Source: Tulasnella sp. 424
Taxonomy: Eukaryota > Basidiomycota > Agaricomycetes > Cantharellales > Tulasnellaceae
Direction of reading: 5' to 3'
Assembly: GCA_019633425.1 (NCBI GenBank)
Contig: WSUB01000391.1
Coordinates: forward strand, 1-13,975
Length of the DNA: 13,975 bases
The notes under the pieces were generated by a model. The model saw nothing but the letters and a program-made list of their open reading frames with translations. It searched no databases and was not told where the DNA came from. A program made the translations under genes and the position numbers. Shown one piece after another: positions 8,010-13,975 of this stretch. Position 1 is the stretch's first letter; each line of letters opens with the position of its first letter.

Positions 8010-8565
8010 TTACTGCAAGTTGGCAGCCGCGTCATCTGGAATCGACAGATCCCTTGTTAGCCGACAAGTAAACCAATTGACGCCTCTATCCTCTCACTCT
8101 CACCTTGCAATGGAGCAATATGTGAGCTCTCGATGACGCCAGGTCGTGCCTCGACGACACCGGCATTAGCTTTCAAGGAAGCTTTGGCATCACGGCCGCC
8201 ACGGAATCCGGGACCTGCGCCCGCACCTGCATCTTCTGAAGTAGGATCTAGGACCTAGATGGATTGAGTGGGCACGAACACGACCCGGAATAAGCGAATG
8301 AGATGAATATGAATAAACGACTCGGATGAGCCGACTGCAACCATGTTAGGTAAACGAGCGGTCTACGTACGAAGTTCTGAGCCAACGGGTTACTGGTATC
8401 GCTACCAGAAGTGGCGTTGGCAACACCTGGGTAGATGTCGGTGCCTTTGGGTCCGCCGAGGGTGATATCCTTGTCGTTGAGAGACTGAGACGCAGATCGG
8501 GATGAACGTCATTGCCAAATAATCCCCCTTCCCGACAAATGCGAGCGGATGGGAGGGCTCACCAT
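8010..8565 (-). CDS. Small hydrophilic protein of unknown function (gene B), copy 2
   Basis: This is the best-preserved copy of gene B. Exons on the minus strand: 8563-8565, 8371-8484, 8104-8254 and 8010-8035 (294 nt, 97 residues). All exon lengths equal those of copy 1, while intron 1 is 78 nt against 80. Compared with copy 1, the end changes to QDDAAANLQ and the third exon has substitutions (KANAGVVEARPGVIESS). A clean TATAAAAG lies 80 bp upstream. No domain, signal peptide or membrane segment is visible. If the last intron (with its branch site changed from CTAAC context only slightly) is retained, the stop is at 8057-8059. The function is unknown. The ATG-only first exon is inferred from conserved splice sites, not from transcript data. 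Confidence 0.58.
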
Positions 8566-8643
8566 AGCTAAGTTTATGAGTCAAGTGAATTGAACGACGT
8601 TTACGAGCAGCTGGAGCAGAGATCCCTATTGCACTCGGGAGCT

Positions 8644-8651
8644 CTTTTATA
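8644..8651 (-). promoter_or_regulatory. TATA box of gene B, copy 2
   Basis: TATAAAAG on the minus strand lies 80 bp upstream of the inferred ATG at 8565, a usual distance for a fungal core promoter. Confidence 0.6.
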
Positions 8652-8683
8652 CCTCTAGCTAGAATCCTCGTATGACGGCGTCA

Positions 8684-8690
8684 TGACGTC
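8684..8690 (+). promoter_or_regulatory. CRE/ATF-like TGACGTC upstream of gene B, copy 2
   Basis: The TGACGTC core lies about 35 bp upstream of the TATA box. In this unit it is preceded by a second related word (TATGACGGCGTCATGACGTC). Confidence 0.3.
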
Positions 8691-9264
8691 GAATTAACAC
8701 CAAGGGCTCCTTATCAAGAGGGATCGACTTAAAGACGAGGTTCCATGGCCGGGTTCCTCATTGGAGTGCCGTTCTAAGGCCGTAAATTGGAGCAAAGAAA
8801 GAGTTTCCTGCGATTCTCATTCGTTGAAAAAGCTCAGAAACTTACGGACGGTGGAGTTGGGCTCGGCCTATTGGTTTGTGGTACATGGAGATGCTTCTCT
8901 TGTATGTGCGGATCAAGCTATCCAAGGCTCGCTGCTCCATTATGGGACGTGGAGTGGAACGCCTTGCTTCGAACCCGGACGCCGAGTTCGGGAAGACTGG
9001 TGAGGTATTTGGATGTGTGTGTTCTCGCCGATGATGTCATCTCAAATACGCAAGCTTTGTCAAAATTCCACATAGTCCGCTCGGACTCATGTACACAGAA
9101 AAAGATATAATGAATGAGGGAAATATTGCAGTAAGATATCTGCGGTATAGTAATATAGAGTGGGAATGGAAAGAACGAATGTGCTTCTAAGCAAGTCCTT
9201 ATTCTCCAGTTCCTACCTACCTTGCAAGGTTCATAGCCATACGAGAGTGTCATCTTCCAGAAGT

Positions 9265-9907
9265 TTAGAAAACGACGTAAGCACCAACCAAAACACCTCC
9301 GGCCATCGTAAGGAGACTCGCGAGGACCGGGGTGCCGGGGAAGATGGAAGCGGGAGAGTTGATATACCCAGCGTTCGCGGTTCCAGTCCTAGAGATAATA
9401 TCGAATGAGGGAATTTTGAGTGAGATCAAGAGGTTGGTAAGATAAAAGATGTGAATGACTTACGGAATTGACCCAGTGGCAACAGTGTAAAGCGCCCCGC
9501 CAATGCTCGTCACGTCGCCTGCGGCACCCGTTGCAAGGGTGAAAGCATCGCCAGCTCCATCATTAATGACGGTGTATGCATGTCCTCCTATTTCTGTGAA
9601 TATTCGTTCGTGGTCAGCTTAATTTGGAGGAGCCCGGGAGAGGTGGGAATAGGACTCACAAGTAACGTGAGTAGCAAAGTTGGTAGCAGCACTCGCAACG
9701 TCCGCGGTGGCCGAATCGACTATTGAGCCCACTAGAGGATGACAAATGAACGTTAATCGACACGCGTGCACGAACAACATTCCTTGTATTCGACGTACAG
9801 TCAACTGGAGCTGGTGCAGGTGTAGGGGCAGGTGAAGCGTTGACTTGAGGGAGGACCCCAGCAAAAGATGCAACGAGGGTAGAGACGAAGACTGTGGCAA
9901 AACGCAT
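9265..9907 (-). pseudogene. GPI-anchored repeat protein (gene C), copy 2: internally deleted, stop at splice join
   Basis: Exons on the minus strand: 9799-9907, 9660-9731, 9464-9593 and 9265-9388, in total 435 nt (145 codons). The start MRFATVFVSTLVASFAGVLP is a good signal peptide, followed by SPAPTPAPAPVD. A repeat block (GDVTSIGGALYTVATGS) and a hydrophobic GPI-type tail close the protein. Relative to copy 1 it lacks 270 bp (186 coding plus an 84-nt intron), in frame. Joining exons 2 and 3 at the same sites as copy 1 creates TAA at the join, where copy 1 has TCA. An alternative acceptor TAAG at 9618-9619 would avoid the stop and add eight residues, but it leaves a 42-nt intron and removes the usual branch site. 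It is therefore a probable pseudogene, with rescue by alternative splicing possible. Confidence 0.62.
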
Positions 9908-10015
9908 TATCGTTAAGTGTTGCTGCTTGCAATTGTGCAGTAGATGTGGCTGAGGTTGAAAGTCTAAAGGACCCAGAGGATTAGATGAGAGCGAGAGGTT
10001 TCGACACACCTTCCA

Positions 10016-10023
10016 TTACGTAA
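10016..10023. promoter_or_regulatory. TTACGTAA palindrome (bZIP/Yap-like site), unit 2 spacer
   Basis: This is the same palindrome as at 4837-4844, here 109 bp upstream of the intact gene C start codon at 9907. Confidence 0.3.
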
Positions 10024-10355
10024 ATGCGTTCAAGTAGACTATCCCCCGTTCAGGCTCTACAGGTCCTTGGGCAATGTCAAGAGCAACCCGAAGAGAAGGA
10101 CAAAGTCCTGCCCAAATTGTGTGCGCGGCGCGGGATCGTACAGGCGGAGTTGCGAATAGCGATCCCCAATTCAAGCCACGGTGCCATCTGCAATACCAGA
10201 TCGCGGGCGACGTGGTGGTGTGCAGCGAGCATTCCAGCAGAATACTTAAGGTCTCGAAAGGTCCCATGACTGTTGCAACACTTCCTTCGCCTCGAGGCAA
10301 AGGGCACAGAGGGGCGGTGCGAGCGCGGTTCGCGAGCGCTTCAGGCTTCCCGTGT

Positions 10356-10361
10356 TATAAA
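10356..10361 (+). promoter_or_regulatory. TATA box of A3
   Basis: TATAAA lies 127 bp before the ATG at 10483, the same spacing as in A2. The right arm ACACCC is kept, while the left arm of the palindrome is changed (CCGTGT). Confidence 0.55.
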
Positions 10362-10482
10362 CACCCTCTGATTCACCACTCCGTCCCTTATTCCACCTCC
10401 TTTCGCTTCTTCCCCTCGGCGAAGCTCCTACCTGCCCGTCGACTCATCTAATCTCAAATCCATCCTACGCTAGACTCATCCG

Positions 10483-12974
10483 ATGCAAGTGGACCAAAAG
10501 GAAGACGCCGACCGTCGTGGTTCGCCGGGGTTCGACCCAGGCGATTCTAGCAGTATGCCCCAGCTAGGCAGCAAATTAGTACGTCCCACCGGAATTACGA
10601 AGAGTAATCATAAGCGCTCACCGTAGTCCGTTTTCACGTAGAGGGATAAACTCCAGAAACTTGCGGAATGGCGAATCAATTCGTCCTCGATCGAATTCCC
10701 GGGAGACGGCCCGGAGTTTCGTGGAGGATTTGCGACGGTGTCGCGAGCGTTTTTGGCCTCTACTCCCTTTCCGAAGAATAGCGCGGACGATCCAGCTCGT
10801 ACCGGAGGCGAGAACAAGTCTGATGGTGCCAGTGGAACGCCCAAGCGAAAGGTCAGTTCCAATCAGACTCACTTTGTTTCCTCCAACAAGTCCTTGACCA
10901 AGATGGCTTCTATATGTTAGGCCATAGCGGTAAAGAAACTGAAGATCGAGAATGGAAAGGATAAAGAGCGGGTATTGGGGGTGAGAATAAGTTATCCCCA
11001 TCGCGTCGAGCTTTCACACAACGCTAACTCCTCTCAGTTGGCACTCAGGGAAGCTGGATTCTTAACCGAGCTTTCTCATCAAAACGTCATCAAGCTTGAA
11101 GGATTCGTTGAAGATCTATCCGAGGATAGGGTTTGGCTGGTGTTTCCCTGGGCGGACAACGGAAATTTGAAGGACTTTGTGGCTTCAGCCGACTGGGAAA
11201 TACCGGAACGAATATGGCTGGTAAGATCAGGACGCTATCCTTCATGGCGCCCTCTGAGAAACCGGATTACAGATAGACGACGTGGCGAGAGGAGTGGAGT
11301 ACCTTCATACTCAGAACCCGCCAATCTACCATGGCGACCTCAAATCGGTGGGTCCGGACGTTACTGTGATATGGACACCTGGCAAGCTGAACTCCGTACT
11401 GCATAGGCCAACGTGGTTGTGAACTCGGAACACCGCGCCGCCATCACGGACTTCGGTTCTGCGCGTCGTCTCACGAAAAAAGATCCTCCTATGCAACCCG
11501 AGAAAAGCAAAAAGGGAGCGCAGCCGGCGCTGTTGCTCGAGACGGAATTTTCTGAAGCCACTAATACCATGACTCTGAAGGGCAATCAGTTTACGCTTCG
11601 CTGGGCTGCTCCCGAGCTGCTCATGGAAGATGAACTTGACATTGAACCGGGTCTATGGAGCGATATCTGGGCATTGGGCTGGATATTCTACGAGGTATAC
11701 CAACATCTGAATATTGTTCTCAACAAAAGCTTACAATCAACCCTGAAATAGGTTATGACGAATTCAATTCCATTTCAAAATGTCAGAAAAGACTCTGTCG
11801 TTGTCATACACGTCATTCAGGGAAATCTTCCATCTGCCGCTGATCATGCCAGCATGGTGCTGATCCGGGCACTTTACTCGCTAATGATTATGTGTTGGAG
11901 TATCGATCCCAGCAAGCGGCCGACTGCTGAGGATTGTAAAAAGTCACTGAGCTGCATGGCGAGTGGTGCTGATTTTGGGGTTATTGGAACAAAGTTTGAC
12001 CTGTTTCCATATAGCCAATGATTGTTCCAGACCCGCAGCGAACCTCGAGTATGTCGTCACAAGCTCGCTCTCCTGAGCTTCTTATAGAGCTGGGAGACAT
12101 GCATCGATCTCAGAATGATTATATCAATGCGTCGAAGTTTTACACCGAAGCGTTGGGGATCTGCACGGATACCGGTGACAATGCAGGAAAAGCCGGAGCT
12201 CTGTTAGGTCTAGCTGAAACCCATATGCTTCAAGACAAGTACCACGAGGCTGTTACATCCTACTCCGAGGCCGCCCAAATCTGCACCGACATCTATGACA
12301 GCAAAGGAAGAGCTAAGGCTCTGTGGGGTCTTGCCGAGATGCATGGGTTTCAAGGCGAGTTCAGCAAAGCCGTTCCGCTCTACTCCGAGGTCATCCAAAT
12401 CTATACCAACATCGGCAACAGAGAAGATGGAGTCGACGCTCTGTGGGGCCTTGCCGAGGTGCATCGACTTCAAGGCAAGTTCAGCGAAGCCATTCCACTG
12501 TTCTCCGAAGTCGTCCAAATCAGCACCAAAATCGGCAATAGGCAAAGGAGAGCCAACGGTTTGCGTGGTCTCGCCAATGTACATCGAGATCAAAACGAGT
12601 ACAGCAAAGCCGTTCCGCTCTACTCCGAGGTCGCCCAAGTCTGCACCGACATCGGCGACAGACAAGGAAGAGCCAACGCTCTGCGCGGTCTCGCTGAGGT
12701 GCACCGGTGTCAAAAGCAGTACAGCCAGGCCGTCCAGCTTTTCTCCGAAGTCCTGCAAATTCGTACCGACATTGGAGACCGATACGGAAGAGCCTGGGCT
12801 ATGATGGGCCTTGCGGACGTCCACCGCGACCAGGATCAGCACGAAGATGCAATACCCCTTTACGAACAAGCTGGTGGAATATTTGAAGAAATCGGAAATA
12901 CGCCGGCTGTAGAAGAGGCATTAAACCGGGCCTCTCGCTCCCGTAGAAAACTCATACCGGTTGAGGCGGAATGA
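10483..12974 (+). CDS. Protein kinase-TPR fusion protein, copy 3 (complete, 689 aa)
   Basis: Exons: 10483-10578, 10642-10851, 10921-10980, 11038-11220, 11273-11347, 11407-11694, 11752-11965, 12031-12974 (2070 nt). It has the same domain order as copy 2: polar leader, N-lobe with GGFATV and AIAVKK (Lys107), HGDLKSANVVVN, TDFG, AAPE, SDIWALG, KRPTA, then seven TPRs. Exon 2 is 6 nt longer than in copy 2, and exon 6 is 6 nt longer, both whole codons. The N-lobe insert is the copy-1 type (TPFPKNSADDPARTGGEN). The intron 1 donor is GTACGT, better than GTACGG in copy 2, which supports the splice chosen. All catalytic residues are kept, with HGD in place of HRD. Unspliced, the kinase frame would run to a stop at 12019-12021 that overlaps an ATG at 12018; in a eukaryote this overlap has no likely meaning, and the conserved last intron explains it better. 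Confidence 0.87.
12075..12917 (+). repeat. Seven tandem TPR-coding repeats, copy 3
   Basis: Repeats 2-7 start at 12198, 12318, 12438, 12558, 12678 and 12798 with a 120-bp period. Repeats 5 and 6 are close to copy 1 (NVHRDQNEYSKAVPLYSEVA), while repeat 3 has its own changes (EMHGFQGEFSKA). The last repeat ends differently (EEIGNTPAVEEALNR). Confidence 0.9.
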
Positions 12975-13201
12975 TGATATTAGCTTAGGGAGTTGTCGTT
13001 ATGGGATTTGAACCGGTTATCGCATTTCCAGTTTGTTCTTCCACGCGCGTCGAAACACACCACTTAGGCTACGCCGATCCTGAACGCGAATGCGGCGCGT
13101 GTGCGAAAGATTGCCTGCAGCACGAAGTAGGTATTTTTAAAATACAATGTAACTCATAGCGATACAAAAGCTTTGTGAATAGCGTTAAGCACAGGCTCTA
13201 T
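12975..13201. other. Convergent 3' spacer between A3 and B3
   Basis: A spacer of 227 bp corresponds to the other two convergent spacers, with a few small indels. No gene is supported. Confidence 0.5.
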
Positions 13202-13757
13202 TTACTCCAACTTGGCTGCGGCATCATCTGGAATTGACAGATCCCTGGTTAGTCAACAATAAAGCAATCGACGCTTCTATCCTCTCACTCTCACCTTGCA
13301 ATGGAGCGATATGCGAGCTCTCGATGATTCCGGGCCGTGCCTCGACGACACCAGCACCAGCTTTCAAGGAAGCTTTGGCATCGCAGCCACCACGGAATCC
13401 GGGACCTGCGCCCGCACCTGCGTCTTCCGAAGTAGGATCTAGGACCTAGATGTATTGAGTGGACACGGACACGACCCAGAATAAGCGAATGAGATGGGTG
13501 TGAATACACGACTCGGATGAGCCGATTGCAACTATATGGGGGAAAGGAGTGGTCTACGTACGAAGTTCTGAGCCAATGGGTGACTGGTATCGCTACCAGA
13601 AGTGGCGTTGGCAACACCTGGGTAGATGTCGGTGCCTTTGGGTCCGCCGAGGTGATATCCTTGTCGTTGAGAGACTGAGACGCAGATCGAGATCAACGTC
13701 ATTGTCAGATACCGCCCCCCTTCCCGACAACACCTAGTGGATGGGAAGGCTCACCAT
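13202..13757 (-). pseudogene. Gene B, copy 3, with a 1-bp frameshift
   Basis: The four exon equivalents are 13755-13757, 13562-13674, 13295-13445 and 13202-13227. Exon 2 is 113 nt against 114 in copies 1 and 2 because one G is missing near 13651 (CCGAGGTGAT where the others have CCGAGGGTGAT). This shifts the frame after SLNDKDIT and destroys the rest of the protein. Splice sites, the TATA box and the exon 3 and 4 frames (ending QDDAAAKLE) are otherwise kept, so the lesion looks recent. It is a pseudogene if the model of gene B is right; a sequencing error is the alternative. Confidence 0.55.
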
Positions 13758-13975
13758 AGCTAAGTTTGTGAGTCAAGTGAGTTGAACGATGTTTACGAGC
13801 AGTTGGAGGGAGAGATCCCTATTGCACTCGGGAGGTCTTTTATACATCTAGCCAGAATCCTCGTATGACGGCGCCATGACGTCGAATTAACACCAAGAGC
13901 TCCTTATCAAGAGGGATCGACTTAAAGACGAGGTTCCATGGCCCGGGTTCCTCATTGGAGTGCCGTTCTAAGGCC
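13758..13975. other. Promoter region of gene B, copy 3 (cut by window end)
   Basis: These 218 bp match the regions upstream of B1 and B2. They contain TATAAAAG on the minus strand (13837-13844) and TGACGTC (13877-13883). Confidence 0.55.
13837..13844 (-). promoter_or_regulatory. TATA box of gene B, copy 3
   Basis: TATAAAAG on the minus strand lies 80 bp upstream of the inferred ATG at 13757, as in copy 2. Confidence 0.55.

Larger units (their letters stand above)
8566..9264. other. Intergenic region: gene B promoter and gene C 3' flank, unit 2
   Basis: These 699 bp correspond to 3081-3807. They hold the gene B TATA box and CRE-like site, then a stretch (8840-9100) similar to unit 1 but with frame-breaking indels, then the 3' flank of gene C. 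A small deletion relative to unit 1 falls around 9088, between repeated GACTC words. No gene is supported. Confidence 0.55.
9908..10482. other. Divergent promoter region between C2 and A3
   Basis: A spacer of 575 bp matches 4721-5306. It keeps TTACGTAA (10016-10023) and TATAAA (10356-10361) but has small indels against unit 1 near 9995 and 10186. No RNA gene or conserved protein frame was seen. Confidence 0.6.
5487..10662. repeat. Tandem cassette unit 2 (A-B-C)
   Basis: This is the second direct copy of the cassette, 5176 bp from the reference point to its next occurrence, with the same gene order and orientation as unit 1. It differs from units 1 and 3 by a divergent patch in kinase exon 2 and intron 2 (about 5574-5731). 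It differs from unit 1 by a 270-bp deletion in gene C, and small indels in the intergenic spacers account for the remaining length difference. Confidence 0.95.
10663..13975. repeat. Tandem cassette unit 3 (truncated by window end)
   Basis: This is the third direct copy. It contains the kinase-TPR gene from exon 2 onward (exon 1 lies just upstream at 10483-10578) and a frameshifted gene B. It ends in the promoter of gene B, at the point matching about 3300 in unit 1 and 8780 in unit 2. Gene C of this unit, if present, lies beyond the window. Confidence 0.93.

Noticed and set aside
12018..12021. ATGA overlap between the kinase frame and a downstream TPR frame, like bacterial translational coupling
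   Set aside because: The DNA is eukaryotic and intron-rich, the overlap occurs in only one of three copies, and it lies inside a conserved intron.
1..13975. Transposon origin of the repeated unit
   Set aside because: No transposase, reverse transcriptase, long terminal repeats, terminal inverted repeats or target-site duplications were seen; plain tandem duplication fits.

Overview
The window looks like nuclear DNA from a filamentous fungus, most likely a basidiomycete of the Agaricomycetes. The genes are split by many short introns of about 50-116 nt with GT/AG ends and, in many cases, CTAAC/CTGAC-like branch sites. One gene family encodes a GPI-anchored wall protein with a YTV-T-GG repeat style common in that group. 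This taxonomic reading is an inference; no marker gene is present.

Layout: the whole window is a tandem array of one three-gene cassette. The same point of the cassette recurs at 1, 5487 and 10663, giving unit lengths of 5486 and 5176 bp. The third unit is cut by the window end, and the first begins inside an exon. Each unit reads: gene A (+), a protein kinase fused to seven TPR repeats; gene B (-), an unrecognised small protein of about 97 residues; gene C (-), a small secreted, probably GPI-anchored repeat protein. A and B converge with about 220 bp between them. C and the next A diverge from a shared intergenic promoter region of about 575-590 bp.

Gene models were built by comparing the three copies. 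Exon lengths differ only by multiples of three, while intron lengths drift freely. Gene A has eight exons: copy 2 = 5307-5402, 5466-5669, 5737-5796, 5850-6032, 6087-6161, 6221-6502, 6560-6773, 6841-7787 (686 aa); copy 3 = 689 aa; copy 1 lacks its 5' end. All visible A copies are intact and keep the kinase catalytic residues. In contrast, B and C are decaying. B copy 3 has a 1-bp frameshift and B copy 1 a degraded TATA box. C copy 1 has lost its ATG and has a nonsense codon. C copy 2 has a 270-bp in-frame microhomology deletion and a stop at a splice junction.

The most interesting content is the array itself: repeated intact kinase-TPR genes whose 40-residue repeats are alike at DNA level but differ at scattered positions between copies. 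Copy 2 also carries a divergent (mosaic-looking) patch in the kinase N-lobe. This resembles an expanding, diversifying sensor family, but no function can be proven from sequence alone.
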